Below are positions 33,340-42,935 of a DNA stretch of 49,426 nt, piece after piece. Location of the stretch: NCBI GenBank assembly GCA_017470945.1, contig JAFUXH010000126.1:1-49426 (forward strand). The letters are read 5' to 3'. A program made the position numbers and the translations under genes. The DNA comes from Clostridia bacterium. Lineage in GTDB: Bacteria; Bacillota; Clostridia; Christensenellales; Aristaeellaceae. The notes beneath the pieces were generated by a model that had not been told where the DNA came from, did not search any database, and saw nothing but the letters and a program-made list of their open reading frames with translations. Position 1 is the first letter of the stretch, and each line of letters opens with the position of its first letter.

Positions 33340-34509
33340 ATGTTTAAAGTGCAAACGCTCAACAGCATTTCGCCGGTGATCCACGAATCCCTGTCCGCAG
33401 GGGTATACACCGTATCCGATAACGAACCCACCCCCGACGCCATTCTGGTGCGCTCCGCCGCCATGCACGATATGGAGTTGCCGGAATCGCTGCTGGCCAT
33501 CGCCCGGGCCGGGGCGGGGGTCAACAATATCCCCATCGACAAGTGCTCCGAAAAGGGCATCGTGGTGTTCAACACCCCGGGCGCCAACGCCAACGCCGTG
33601 GCGGAGCTGGTGATGGCGGGCTTGCTGCTGGCCAGCCGGGATATCGCCGGCGGTATGATGTGGGTGAAGGAAAATAAGGATGAGCCAGGCTTGGAAAAGC
33701 TGGTGGAAAAGAAAAAATCCCAGTTTGTGGGGCCGGAGCTGCGGGGCAAAAAGCTGGCGGTGATCGGCCTGGGGGCCATCGGCGCGCTGGTGGCCAACGC
33801 GGCGGCCAACGGCTTTGGCATGGACGTGGTGGGCTTTGACCCCTACATCTCCGTGGCCCACGCCTGGAGCCTGTCCCGCGCCATTCGCCATGCCGACACC
33901 ATGGATGACGCTGTGAAGAACGCCGATTATATCACCGTGCATATCCCGTTGATGGATTCCACCCGGGGCATGATCAACGAAGCCTTCCTCAACGGCCTGA
34001 AGCCCGGCGTGCGCATCCTGAATTTCTCCCGGGGTGAACTGGCCGAACCGGAGGCCGTCAAAGCCGCTATCGCGAAGGGGCAGCTGGCCGCCTATGTGAC
34101 GGATTTCGCTACCGCCGCTCTGGCTGACACGCCCAAGGTGGTGTGCCTGCCCCATTTAGGCGCGTCCACCCCGGAAAGCGAGGAGCGCTGCGCCGAAATG
34201 GCCGCCGCCGAATTGAAGGATTATCTGGAGAAGGGCGTCATCCGCAACAGCGTGAACCTGCCGGAGGTCATCCTGGGCGCGCCGGAGGGCAGCCGGGTGC
34301 TGCTGATCCACAAGAACATGCCGGGCATCGTGAGCAACGTTTCCACCATCATTTCCGGCCGGGGCATCAACATTCAGTACATGCTCAACAAGAGCCGGGG
34401 TGATATGGCCGTGACGGTGCTGGAGCTGTCCCAGCAGCCGGATGAAACCCTGCTTGCGGCCCTGAGCAAGCTGAATAACGTGGTCCGGGTCCGCCTGATC
34501 GGGAAATAA
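33340..34509 (+). CDS. serA: D-3-phosphoglycerate dehydrogenase
   Basis: The 389-residue NAD-dependent enzyme oxidises 3-phosphoglycerate to start serine synthesis. It has the substrate-domain signature ARAGAGVNNIPID, a Rossmann fold with VIGLGAIGALVANAA, the catalytic Arg region NFSRGELAE, the glutamate/histidine region LPHLGASTPESE and a C-terminal ACT-like domain (about 315-389, with MPGIVSNVSTIISGRGIN) that could sense serine. The size fits the short, ACT-bearing form common in Clostridia. GGAGGCAGCGCG precedes the ATG. No terminator is clear before the next promoter. Confidence 0.95.
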   Translation: MFKVQTLNSISPVIHESLSAGVYTVSDNEPTPDAILVRSAAMHDMELPESLLAIARAGAGVNNIPIDKCSEKGIVVFNTPGANANAVAELVMAGLLLASRDIAGGMMWVKENKDEPGLEKLVEKKKSQFVGPELRGKKLAVIGLGAIGALVANAAANGFGMDVVGFDPYISVAHAWSLSRAIRHADTMDDAVKNADYITVHIPLMDSTRGMINEAFLNGLKPGVRILNFSRGELAEPEAVKAAIAKGQLAAYVTDFATAALADTPKVVCLPHLGASTPESEERCAEMAAAELKDYLEKGVIRNSVNLPEVILGAPEGSRVLLIHKNMPGIVSNVSTIISGRGINIQYMLNKSRGDMAVTVLELSQQPDETLLAALSKLNNVVRVRLIGK

Positions 34510-34523
34510 TCGGCATTTTTCAC

Positions 34524-34553
34524 TTGACAGATATTGGGGAATCGCTTTACAAT
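34524..34553 (+). promoter_or_regulatory. Promoter of the type III glutamine synthetase gene
   Basis: TTGACA (34524-34529), 18 bases, TACAAT (34548-34553). Transcription should start near 34560, immediately before the leader hairpin. Confidence 0.7.
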
Positions 34554-34568
34554 AGGAAGGAAAGCACA

Positions 34569-34604
34569 GGCACTGCATGGATTTGTGCAGTGCCTTTCTC
34601 ATTT
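34569..34604 (+). promoter_or_regulatory. Terminator-like hairpin in the glutamine synthetase leader
   Basis: GGCACTGCA (34569-34577) and TGCAGTGCC (34586-34594) form a perfect 9-base stem with an 8-base loop, followed by TTTCTCATTTT. It lies between the promoter and the GGAGG of the gene, so it could act as an attenuator. Antitermination of glutamine synthetase mRNAs is known in Clostridia. I could not see the two-hairpin ANTAR motif. Confidence 0.5.
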
Positions 34605-34624
34605 TCGGATGCGGAGGAATGCCC

Positions 34625-36712
34625 ATGAATCCTCAGGAAGTTTTTGGCAGCCTGGTATTCAACGACGCCGTGATGCGCCAGCGCTTGCCCAAGGAGACCT
34701 ACCGCGCCCTGCACAAAACCATGGTGGAGGGCACCGCCCTGAACAGCGACGTGGCCAGCGTGGTGGCAAACACCATGAAGGATTGGGCCATCGAAAAGGG
34801 GGCGACCCACTTCACCCACTGGTTCCAGCCCATGACCGGGATCACAGCGGAAAAGCACGATTCTTTCCTGTCGCCCATCGAGGGGGGCGGGGCCATCATG
34901 GAATTCAGCGGCCGGGAGCTGGTGAAGGGCGAATCGGACGCTTCTTCCTTCCCCTCCGGCGGCCTGCGGGCCACCTTCGAGGCCCGGGGCTATACCGCCT
35001 GGGACCCCACCAGCTACGCCTTCATCAAGGATGGCACCTTGTGCATCCCCACCGCCTTTTGCAGCTTTGGCGGGCAGGCGCTGGATAAGAAAACCCCGCT
35101 TCTGCGCTCCATCGAGGCGCTGAACCGGCAGGCCATGCGGATCTTGAAGCTGTTCGGCCATCACGACGTGAAGCGGGTCACCCCCACGGTGGGGCCGGAG
35201 CAGGAATATTTCCTGATCGACAAGGAATTGTTTGACCGGCGGCGGGATCTGATCTATACCGGCCGCACGCTGTTTGGCGCCCGCCCGCCCAAGGGGCAGG
35301 AACTGGACGATCATTATTACGGCAGCATCAAGCCCCGGGTGGCCGCCTTCATGCGGGAGGTGGATGAGGAGCTGTGGAAGCTGGGGGTGTCCGCCAAGAC
35401 GGAGCACAACGAGGTGGCCCCCTGCCAGCACGAGCTGGCCCCCATTTTCTCCACGGCCAATATCGCCACCGATCACAACCAGTTGACCATGGAGATCCTG
35501 AAAAAGGTGGCGGGGCGGCACGGGTTTGCCTGCCTGCTGCATGAAAAGCCCTTCGCCGGGGTCAACGGCTCAGGCAAGCATGATAACTGGAGCATGTCTA
35601 CCGACACGGGGATGAACCTGCTGGAGCCGGGGGAGACCCCCGCCGAAAACGCCCAGTTCCTTTTGTTCCTGGTGGCGGTGATCCAGGCGGTGGATCTGCA
35701 TCAGGATCTGCTGCGCATCTCCATCGCCAGCGCCGGCAACGATCATCGCCTGGGGGCCAACGAGGCCCCGCCGGCCATCATTTCGATGTTCCTGGGGGAC
35801 GAGCTGCAGGCCATTCTGGATGCCATCGAGAATCACCAGGCCTATGTGGCCGGGGCCCGCACCGCCATGAATATCGGCGTTACCGCCCTGCCCCGCATCC
35901 CTAAGGATACCACCGACCGCAACCGCACGTCCCCCTTCGCCTTCACCGGCAACAAGTTTGAATTCCGCATGCCCGGCAGCCCTATGTCCATCGCCGACGC
36001 CAACACCACCATCAATACCATCGTGGCCGACGCGCTGATGGGCTTTGCCGACCGGCTGGAAACCGCCGCCGACCTGCGGGCCGAGGTGGAACAGATCGTG
36101 GTGGATACCATCACCAACCACAAGCGCATCATTTTCAACGGCAATAATTACGCCGCCGCCTGGAAGCAGGAGGCAAAGAGCCGGGGCCTGCTGGATCTGC
36201 CCAGCACGCCGGACGCCCTGCCTTACCTGATCGCCGATGAAAACGTCGCCCTGTTCGAGCGGCAGGGGGTGTACACCGGGGAAGAATTGCACAGCCGGTA
36301 TGAGATCCTGCTGGAAAATTACAGCAAGGTGATCGCCATCGAGGCCCACGCCATGCTGGATATCGTGAACAAGGAGATCCTGCCGGCCATTATCGCCTAC
36401 GCCGGGAACGTGGCCCAGGCGGCTTCCAGCCAGCGCGATTTCCTGCCCGACGTGCCGCTGCGCAGCGAGGAGAAGCTGGTGCGCACCCTGGCCCGGCTCA
36501 TCGATGGCATCAGCGAACGAACAGAGGCCCTGAGCGGCAGCATGCTGGCCATCGACCTGGCCGACGATCCCCTGACAAAGGCCCGCGCCTGCCGGGACGA
36601 TGTGTTCCAGCGGATGCAGGAGGTTCGCGCCCTGGTGGACGAGGCCGAGGGCATCGTGGACGCGCGGGCCTGGCCCTTCCCGGGGTACGGCGAATTGCTG
36701 ACCACGAAATAA
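34625..36712 (+). CDS. glnN: Type III glutamine synthetase
   Basis: The 695-residue GSIII enzyme assimilates ammonia, making glutamine from glutamate and ATP. It begins [14 protein letters not shown] and carries GSIII-specific blocks: [17 protein letters not shown], the glutamate-binding [38 protein letters not shown], and [16 protein letters not shown]. It lacks the adenylylation tyrosine region of type I enzymes, as all GSIII do. ATG 34625 is best: GGAGG lies 7 bases before it, whereas a nearer ATG at 34619 is almost touching the GGAGG. Type III enzymes are common in gut Bacteroidota and Clostridia. Confidence 0.95.
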   Translation: MNPQEVFGSLVFNDAVMRQRLPKETYRALHKTMVEGTALNSDVASVVANTMKDWAIEKGATHFTHWFQPMTGITAEKHDSFLSPIEGGGAIMEFSGRELVKGESDASSFPSGGLRATFEARGYTAWDPTSYAFIKDGTLCIPTAFCSFGGQALDKKTPLLRSIEALNRQAMRILKLFGHHDVKRVTPTVGPEQEYFLIDKELFDRRRDLIYTGRTLFGARPPKGQELDDHYYGSIKPRVAAFMREVDEELWKLGVSAKTEHNEVAPCQHELAPIFSTANIATDHNQLTMEILKKVAGRHGFACLLHEKPFAGVNGSGKHDNWSMSTDTGMNLLEPGETPAENAQFLLFLVAVIQAVDLHQDLLRISIASAGNDHRLGANEAPPAIISMFLGDELQAILDAIENHQAYVAGARTAMNIGVTALPRIPKDTTDRNRTSPFAFTGNKFEFRMPGSPMSIADANTTINTIVADALMGFADRLETAADLRAEVEQIVVDTITNHKRIIFNGNNYAAAWKQEAKSRGLLDLPSTPDALPYLIADENVALFERQGVYTGEELHSRYEILLENYSKVIAIEAHAMLDIVNKEILPAIIAYAGNVAQAASSQRDFLPDVPLRSEEKLVRTLARLIDGISERTEALSGSMLAIDLADDPLTKARACRDDVFQRMQEVRALVDEAEGIVDARAWPFPGYGELLTTK

Positions 36713-36788
36713 CCGGCCCCTTTGGGGGCAGAATAGCGTACAAAAGAAAGAAGCTGCCTTTTCGTCCTGATCAGAGAAGAGGGATACG

Positions 36789-37304
36789 GTGTTTACCTAT
36801 TGCCTGTTTTGCGAATCCCAGAAGTGCGCTGCCATTGCCGCCCAGGCGGAATTGGTTTATCCTTGCCGCGCCATCAAGCCGCAATTGGTGCAATTGAAAT
36901 GGGTCAAAAAACAGCCGATCAATGAAACGCACGATCTCCTGCCCGGGTATGTGTTCCTGTACGCCGAGGAAGAAATCCCGGATATCGGCGTTTTTCGCGC
37001 CATTTCCGGGGTCATCCGCTGCCTGAGCGATATGGAGCATCACTACGTGCTGCAGGGGGATGATGAACAATTCGCCCTGATGCTGCTGGAAAAGAACGGC
37101 GTGCTGGGCAAGGTGCCGGTGTATGAGGAAGGCAAAATGATCCGCATCAAGGAAGGCGCCTTCGCCGGGGTGCAGGCCAAGATCCTGCGGGTGGATCGGC
37201 GCGGCAAGCGGCTGCAGATCGAGCTGCCCTTCACCTACATGCTGGTGAAAACCTGGCTGGAATTCGAAATCGTGGAGGATGCGGAGAACGAAAACGAATA
37301 TTGA
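36789..37304 (+). CDS. LoaP-like NusG-family antiterminator
   Basis: The 171-residue NusG paralogue has an N-terminal NGN domain (FTYCLFCESQKC, LLPGYVFLYAEEE, YHVLQ-type region) and a C-terminal KOW domain (about 112-165, with KEGAFAGVQAKILRVDRRGKRLQIELP). It starts with GTG at 36789, preceded by AGAAGAGGG. LoaP-type factors promote long transcription through polysaccharide or antibiotic operons and are usually the first gene of such operons. Here the next genes are on the opposite strand, so any target lies elsewhere; this is unusual. Core NusG is likely elsewhere in the genome. Confidence 0.85.
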   Translation: MFTYCLFCESQKCAAIAAQAELVYPCRAIKPQLVQLKWVKKQPINETHDLLPGYVFLYAEEEIPDIGVFRAISGVIRCLSDMEHHYVLQGDDEQFALMLLEKNGVLGKVPVYEEGKMIRIKEGAFAGVQAKILRVDRRGKRLQIELPFTYMLVKTWLEFEIVEDAENENEY

Positions 37305-37308
37305 TCTC

Positions 37309-37373
37309 ATACGAAATCCCATCGAGATGATATTTCGTATAAGATCTCTCGATTCCGCTTCACTCGGGATGAC
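37309..37373. repeat. Hairpin plus one unit of the GTCATCCCGA dispersed repeat
   Basis: ATACGAAAT (37309-37317) and ATTTCGTAT (37332-37340) form a 9-base stem. Immediately after it, 37342-37373 read on the reverse strand is GTCATCCCGAGTGAAGCGGA followed by ATCGAGAGATCT, a shorter version of the unit found twice at 20777-20899. Confidence 0.8.
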
Positions 37374-37506
37374 GCGAATGTTCGTATATCCATTCAGTAC
37401 CTTACTTAAGAACGGTATTAATACGTAAACCCGAATAAACGTATGCATATTGATAGAGATTAAGTGACGTTCAAGCAATTCCTTTATATCTTTCTCCAAA
37501 AGGGAT

Positions 37507-37550
37507 GTGGGGGGAACTGCTCTTTGGCTGCAAAGAGCAGTTCCCCCCAC
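37507..37550. terminator. Perfect 20-base hairpin between loaP and the GH31 gene
   Basis: GTGGGGGGAACTGCTCTTTG (37507-37526) pairs perfectly with 37531-37550 around the loop GCTG, 13 bases past the GH31 stop. On the reverse strand it is followed by ATCCCTTTTGG, a weak T-run, so it may end the GH29-GH31 transcript. The stem is longer than usual for that role. Confidence 0.75.
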
Positions 37551-37563
37551 GCTTCGTATTCAT

Positions 37564-39597
37564 TTAATGAATCGCATAAGGCAGTTTTCGGAATACGGGG
37601 ATGCTGTCGATGGGGGCGGGGGCGGTGATGGTTTGGCCGCCGGGGTAGGTTTCCCCGGTGCGGATATCCTGCCATTGCCCGGCGGGCAGGTAAACACTCC
37701 GGGCGAAGGTCTGCGGGGCCAGGATGGGGGCCACCAGGTAGTCCGGGCCGAACATGTATTGATCGGCAAGCTCCCAGCAGCGTGGATCCTCGGGGAATTC
37801 GTAGAACATGGCGCGCAGCAGGGGCGAGCCGGTTTCGTGGGCCTCCCGGAAGATTTTTTCCAGATAGGGCTTCAGGGATTTGCGCAGCTCGTAGTGCTTG
37901 CGCATGATGGCGTAATTCTCTTCGCCGTAGGACCACATTTCGTTGGGCTGGCCGGTGTGCAGGTAGCCGCCGCCCCAATCCCGGTCGTCCAGGGCGGGGA
38001 TGGTGAAGGGCTCCCGGTCGCCGTGCAGGCGCATGACGGGCTGGAACACCGCCCATTCGTACCAGCGGATCAGCAGCTCCCGGAAGGCGGGGTCAAACAC
38101 GTTGCCCTCCATGAACCCGCCGATATCGGTATTCCACCAGGGGATGCCGGCCAGGCCCATATTCAGCCCCGCCTGCACCTGATCCCGCAGGCTTTCCCAA
38201 GTGCTGGGCACGTCGCCGGACCACAGCACGTTGCCGTATTTCTGGCTGCCCGCCCAACCGGAACGCAGCAGGTTCACGGGCTCCGCCCCCAGAGCGCGCA
38301 TGGGCTCGTCGTAGGCGCGGCTGTAATACTGGGGATAGATGTTGGAGCAGCTCATGGCCGGGCCCAGGTAATAGCGGAAATTGTCGAAATCGTATTTCGT
38401 CAGGTCCGGCTCGGAATTATCCAGCCAGAAATAATCGATGCCCAGGTCGTAGTAATGCTCCTTGCATTTTTGCCATACGTAGGCCCGGGTTTCGGGATTC
38501 ATGGGGTCGATCTGCACGCAGTCGCCCTGGTAATCGTAGGTCTGCATGGCCCCGCGCTCGGTACGCATCAGCAGGCCCCGCTCCGCCATTTCGTAGAAAT
38601 TTTCGCTGCGCCGGTCCACGCTGGGCCACACCGACACCATCACCTTGATGCCCATTTGGTGCAATTCGTCGATCATGGCCTTGGGGTCGGGCCAGTATTT
38701 CGTATCGAATTTCCAATCGCCCTGCACGGTCCAGTGGAAAAAGTCGATGACGATCACATCCAGCTGCACGCCCAATTCCTTGTATTTCCGGGCGACGGCC
38801 AGCACCTCCTCCTGGGTGCGGTAGCGCAGCTTGCACTGCCAGAAGCCCATGGCGCTTTCCGGCATCATGGGCGCGCGGCCCGTGACGGCGGTGTAGTTGA
38901 ACAGCAGGCCCTTCGGGCCGTCGGCCGCGGTGATCCAATAATCCATATCCTTGCAGCAATCGGCCCGCCATTCGGTGATGTTTTTGCCGAAGGATACCTG
39001 GCCGGTGGCGGGGTTGTTCCAAAGCAGGCCATAGCCCAGGCTGGACACCATGAACGGCACGGTGGTCTGGCTGTTTTGCTGCTTCAAATCCAGCACGCAG
39101 CCCTTCATATCCATATACGGCTGCTGGTACTGGCCCATGCCGAAAATCTTTTCCCCGTCGTTGGGCTCGAATCGAACGGTCAATTTGTAATCCCCGCCGG
39201 CGTAGGGTATCCATTCCCGGTTGACCACCTTCAGGCAGTGGCTTTCCTTGGTGATGCTGCCGCCGTAATTGCGGAAATGCTCCCGCAGGATCTTGACGCC
39301 GTCGCGGTAAAAGGTCATAACGCCGCTGCGGTTCACGGTGGCGCTCAAGCGGCCGTTGGTAATTTTCGCGGCGGGGTACAGGTGGGTCTGTCCGTCCCCC
39401 TCCCGCTGGGCTTCTTCATACATGTCGATGGTAGATGAGGAGGGCGCGACAGCCTCCGTCAGCGCCCAATCGTGGCCGGAAAAGGCAGGGTACATGGTGG
39501 CGCGCACCCGCAGGGCGTCTCGGCCCCAGGGCTCGATGCGCAGGGTTTCTCCCTGACGGCGGCAGATCAGCGCGCCATCCTGATTCAAAAACTGCAT
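37564..39597 (-). CDS. GH31 family glycoside hydrolase (alpha-xylosidase/alpha-glucosidase type)
   Basis: The 677-residue cytoplasmic enzyme has no signal peptide. It has the N-terminal beta-sandwich of GH31 (GEKIFGMGQYQQPYMD), a (beta/alpha)8 catalytic domain (QLDVIVIDFFHW, MVSVWPSVD) with the nucleophile aspartate in FWLDNSEPD near residue 393 and the acid/base aspartate in LWSGDVPSTWESL. The form FWLDxSEPD, rather than WNDMNEP, fits the alpha-xylosidase branch, but substrate calls in GH31 are unreliable. It follows the GH29 gene after 103 bases on the same strand, likely one operon. A hairpin (39621-39644) sits between them and could adjust the GH31 level. Confidence 0.9.
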   Translation of the reverse strand: MQFLNQDGALICRRQGETLRIEPWGRDALRVRATMYPAFSGHDWALTEAVAPSSSTIDMYEEAQREGDGQTHLYPAAKITNGRLSATVNRSGVMTFYRDGVKILREHFRNYGGSITKESHCLKVVNREWIPYAGGDYKLTVRFEPNDGEKIFGMGQYQQPYMDMKGCVLDLKQQNSQTTVPFMVSSLGYGLLWNNPATGQVSFGKNITEWRADCCKDMDYWITAADGPKGLLFNYTAVTGRAPMMPESAMGFWQCKLRYRTQEEVLAVARKYKELGVQLDVIVIDFFHWTVQGDWKFDTKYWPDPKAMIDELHQMGIKVMVSVWPSVDRRSENFYEMAERGLLMRTERGAMQTYDYQGDCVQIDPMNPETRAYVWQKCKEHYYDLGIDYFWLDNSEPDLTKYDFDNFRYYLGPAMSCSNIYPQYYSRAYDEPMRALGAEPVNLLRSGWAGSQKYGNVLWSGDVPSTWESLRDQVQAGLNMGLAGIPWWNTDIGGFMEGNVFDPAFRELLIRWYEWAVFQPVMRLHGDREPFTIPALDDRDWGGGYLHTGQPNEMWSYGEENYAIMRKHYELRKSLKPYLEKIFREAHETGSPLLRAMFYEFPEDPRCWELADQYMFGPDYLVAPILAPQTFARSVYLPAGQWQDIRTGETYPGGQTITAPAPIDSIPVFRKLPYAIH

Positions 39598-39700
39598 GAT
39601 GGTTCTCTCCTTTAAGCGGGGAGAGGGCGATGAACGCCCTTCTCACAAATAAAATCAGTATCGTGTGGACACGCGGCAAACGGGCCTGCGGTGCCCTTCG

Positions 39701-41170
39701 TTACTCCAGCGTGATCCGGAAGGACACCGGCATATCGCTGTGCACGAAGGGGGCGGAAATGTGCAGCCCGTCCGGATCCCGATGCCAGGCGGGGGCTTCG
39801 GCATAGCCCAGCACCGCCACATCCTTCACCATGCCTACGAAGGAATGCGCGCCGCCCTGCGCCAGGGTTTTGATGGTCAGCTGCCCGTCCGCCGGGAAGG
39901 CAAGCGCCGTTGCGTACAAATGATCCTCCTTCATGGTGAAGCGGAAGTCCTGGGGGGTGTACTGCACGTCCTTTTCGGTGAAGAAGCCCTCCTCCACCTG
40001 GGTAGGGCCTTCGCCGCACAGCCGCCAGGGCGCGGTATCGTAAATGGCTTCGCCGTTCACCTTCAGCCACCGGCCGATGGCCTTCAGCACGGCGGTATCC
40101 TCCGGCCCGATGGTGCCGTCGGCCTTGGGGCCCACGTTCAGCAGCATGGTGCCGTTTTTGCTGGCCACGTCGATCAGATCGCAGATCAGGGAATAAGGCG
40201 CTTTGTATTGATTCTGCTCCGTGTAGCACCAGCTGTTTTTGGCGATAGCGGTGCAGGTTTGCCAGAAATAGGGCTTCACGTCGGCGAAGTGGCCCCGCTC
40301 CACGTCGGGCACGGCGCTGCCGAAAATGAAGGAATCGTGTTTGTAGTTGATGGCGGCGGGGAAGCCGCCCTCCGCCGCCCGGTTGTAATAGTAGGCGACG
40401 AATTTTTTCAGGTAGGGCCGCAGGGCGCTGTGGTGGATCCACCAATCGAAATACACGATGGGGGGATGGAAGCGATCCACCAACTCGCAGCAGCGCAGCA
40501 GCCAATCCTGGCAGAATTCGGGGGAGGGAGCGGGCTCGCTGAAGGAATCCATGGTGTCGCCCTCCGGCATGCTGGGCCAATACAGGTCGCCCAGGTGCAG
40601 GGGCTCCTTCACGTCGGAATCGAATTCCTTGCCGTGGCCGAGGAAGAACCAGTGCTCAAACCGATGGCTGGATACGCCCATGGGGATGCCGCGCTTGCTC
40701 AGGGCCGTCTGCAATTCCTGGGTGGTGTCCCGGCAGGGGCCCTTTTCGGCGGCGTTCCACTCGCTCAGGTCGCTTTTGTACATCTGAAAGCCGTCGTGAT
40801 GCTCCGCCACCGGGATCACGTAGCGGGCCCCCGCCTCCTCAAACAGGGCGGCCCAGGCGTCGGGATCGAATTTCTCCGCCTTGAACAGGGAAATGAAATC
40901 CTTGTAGCCGAAATCCTTGTGGGGGCCGTAGGTATCGATGTGGTGCTGGTATTCCGGCATGGTTGAAATGTACATGTTCCGGGGGTACCATTCGTTGTTG
41001 AAGGCCGGCACGGCGTACACGCCCCAGTGAATGAAAATGCCGAATTTCGCTTTTTTGTACCATTCCGGCACCTCGTAATGGGACAGGGAGGCCCAATTGT
41101 CCTGATACGGGCCTTGGGCAATGACCTGGTCGATTTCCTGCATCTTTTTTTCCCGGTCGACGATGTTCAT
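39701..41170 (-). CDS. GH29 family alpha-L-fucosidase
   Basis: The 489-residue enzyme removes alpha-L-fucosyl residues with retention. It shows WYKKAKFGIFIHWGVYAVPAF near the N-terminus, GARYVIPVAEHHDGF with the substrate-binding histidines, and the nucleophile aspartate in VYFDWW near residue 241. A C-terminal beta-sandwich follows. No signal peptide is present, so it acts on imported oligosaccharides. ATG 41170 has AAAGGAG upstream. Its promoter region is shared, divergently, with the GH27 gene. Confidence 0.93.
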   Translation of the reverse strand: MNIVDREKKMQEIDQVIAQGPYQDNWASLSHYEVPEWYKKAKFGIFIHWGVYAVPAFNNEWYPRNMYISTMPEYQHHIDTYGPHKDFGYKDFISLFKAEKFDPDAWAALFEEAGARYVIPVAEHHDGFQMYKSDLSEWNAAEKGPCRDTTQELQTALSKRGIPMGVSSHRFEHWFFLGHGKEFDSDVKEPLHLGDLYWPSMPEGDTMDSFSEPAPSPEFCQDWLLRCCELVDRFHPPIVYFDWWIHHSALRPYLKKFVAYYYNRAAEGGFPAAINYKHDSFIFGSAVPDVERGHFADVKPYFWQTCTAIAKNSWCYTEQNQYKAPYSLICDLIDVASKNGTMLLNVGPKADGTIGPEDTAVLKAIGRWLKVNGEAIYDTAPWRLCGEGPTQVEEGFFTEKDVQYTPQDFRFTMKEDHLYATALAFPADGQLTIKTLAQGGAHSFVGMVKDVAVLGYAEAPAWHRDPDGLHISAPFVHSDMPVSFRITLE

Positions 41171-41211
41171 GGCGGAACGCTCCTTTATCCGAATAGATTC
41201 CTGATATGCTT

Positions 41212-41275
41212 ATTGTAACGGCACGGGCGCGATCCGTCAAGCCGCCTTGCCGAGGAATTGTTCTTATGATATAAT
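41212..41275. promoter_or_regulatory. Divergent promoters of the GH29-GH31 and GH27 genes
   Basis: For the minus strand: TTGACG (41240-41235), 17 bases, TACAAT (41217-41212). For the plus strand: TTGCCG (41247-41252), 17 bases, TATAAT (41270-41275), with an extended -10 (TGA before TATAAT). The two -35 elements are only 6 bases apart, so one regulator bound between them could control both genes. I see no clear palindromic operator. Confidence 0.75.
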
Positions 41276-41336
41276 ACGGTACATGCGGCGAAGCCGACGG
41301 GAGGAACGACGAAAAAACAGAAATGAGGTGCGGCCC

Positions 41337-42578
41337 ATGATTGCGCAGAATCCGCCCATGGGGTGGAACAGCTGGGATTGCTACGGCGCGGCGGTGACGG
41401 AGGATATCGTGCGCCAAAACGCCGAATACATGGCGAAATACTTGAAGCCCTTCGGTTGGGAGTACGTGGTGGTGGATATCCAGTGGTATCAGCCCACGGC
41501 GGTCAGCCACGCTTACCAGCCCTTTTCCGATCTGTGCATGGATGCCTTCGGCCGCCTGCTGCCGGCGGAAAACCGCTTTCCCAGCGCGAAGGCGGGGCAG
41601 GGCTTTGGCCCTCTGGCGGCGTACATTCACGGCCTGGGGCTGAAATTCGGCATCCACATCATGCGGGGCCTGCCCCGGATGGCCGCGCACCGGCGGCTGC
41701 CCATCCTGCACAGCGACCAGACCTGCGACCAGGTGGCGGACCCCAATTCCATCTGCGCCTGGAACCCCGATATGTACGGCCTGAAGTGTGATCTGCCCGC
41801 CGCGAAAGCGTATTACGACAGCATTTTCCAATTGTACGCCCAGTGGGGGGTGGACTATGTGAAGTGCGACGACATCGCCCGGGAGTATCCCCGCTGCCAG
41901 CGGGAAATCGAGGTCATTTCCCAGGCCTGCCGGGATTGCGGGCGGGAGATCGTGCTGTCGCTGTCCCCGGGCCCTGCGCCGCTGGAGCAGGCGGAGCATT
42001 TGAAAAGGCACGCCAACCTGTGGCGCATCACCGATGATTTCTGGGATGATTGGCGGCTGCTGCGCGCCATGTTTGAACGGGCGGAGAAATGGTGCGTGCA
42101 CGCTGGGCCGGGGCATTGGCCCGACGCCGATATGCTGCCGGTGGGGGCCCTTCGGCAGTGCACGGATCCCCAAGGGTGGACGAATTTCACTTTATCGGAA
42201 CAGCGAACCATGATGACGCTGTGGTGCATGATGCGTTCTCCCCTGATGATCGGCGGCGATCTGCCCAAGAATGACGCGTTCACCCTGAGCCTTCTGACCA
42301 ACGGGGCCCTGCTGGCCATCGAAAAGGAAAGCTGGTGCGCCCACCCCCTGTACCGCACGGAGGAAGAATGCGCCTGGATCGCCCCCCGGAAGGACGGCGC
42401 GGGCTGCTACGCGGCGGTGTTCAACCTGTCGGACCGGGAAAGGGACGTCGTGCTGCCCGAAGCGGCGCTGGAGCGCCGCCCCGCTGCCGCCACAGAACTG
42501 TGGAGCGGGAAGCAGGCTGCGCCGTGGACCGCCGCGCTGCCGCCCCATGACGCCGCGGTGTGGGACGTGCGGTGGTGA
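41337..42578 (+). CDS. GH27 family glycoside hydrolase (alpha-galactosidase type)
   Basis: The 413-residue protein begins with PPMGWNSWDCYG, the GH27 signature. It has the catalytic nucleophile in YVKCDD near residue 178 and the acid/base aspartate in RITDDFWDDW near 232, followed by a WPDADMLPVG segment and a C-terminal beta domain. No signal peptide. ATG 41337 is preceded by GAGGTG; the longer upstream frame crosses the promoter region. Alpha-galactosidase or the related alpha-N-acetylgalactosaminidase activity is expected. A terminator follows at 42741. Confidence 0.92.
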   Translation: MIAQNPPMGWNSWDCYGAAVTEDIVRQNAEYMAKYLKPFGWEYVVVDIQWYQPTAVSHAYQPFSDLCMDAFGRLLPAENRFPSAKAGQGFGPLAAYIHGLGLKFGIHIMRGLPRMAAHRRLPILHSDQTCDQVADPNSICAWNPDMYGLKCDLPAAKAYYDSIFQLYAQWGVDYVKCDDIAREYPRCQREIEVISQACRDCGREIVLSLSPGPAPLEQAEHLKRHANLWRITDDFWDDWRLLRAMFERAEKWCVHAGPGHWPDADMLPVGALRQCTDPQGWTNFTLSEQRTMMTLWCMMRSPLMIGGDLPKNDAFTLSLLTNGALLAIEKESWCAHPLYRTEEECAWIAPRKDGAGCYAAVFNLSDRERDVVLPEAALERRPAAATELWSGKQAAPWTAALPPHDAAVWDVRW

Positions 42579-42676
42579 TCCGCAAGTAATCCCTTATTCA
42601 GAGAATGCTTGAACGTTCCTTGATTTCTGTCAATATGCACCCTTTAATCGAGTTTAAGCATTATAGAAAAAACAAC

Positions 42677-42712
42677 GAGGGAAACCCTTCCGATCATGGA
42701 ATGGTTTCCCTC
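42677..42712. repeat. 36-base palindromic repeat, copy 1
   Basis: The repeat runs GAGGGAAACC...GGTTTCCCTC, with an inner TTCC/GGAA pairing and the loop GATCAT. Copy 2 at 42969-43004 is identical over 36 bases. Confidence 0.9.
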
Positions 42713-42740
42713 AGACCGTCAACAAACCCCAGGGATGCAT

Positions 42741-42770
42741 CGAAGGGGCCGCAGCCCCTTCGATTTTTTT
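42741..42770 (+). terminator. Intrinsic terminator after GH27
   Basis: CGAAGGGGC (42741-42749), loop CGCA, GCCCCTTCG (42754-42762), then A and seven T. It lies 160 bases past the GH27 stop. Confidence 0.85.
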
Positions 42771-42935
42771 CCGCAGGCGGCGGCGTGTACGTCGCCGAGG
42801 AGCGGCTGAAAGCCGTTTCCGTTATCCATTTCCGGCCGCGAAAATCGGGTTTTTGGCCTCCATAGAGGTCGAAAACCCATTTTTGCAGGAAATGGATGTT
42901 CCGATTCAAAGCGGAATCCTGATTCCACTTTGATT

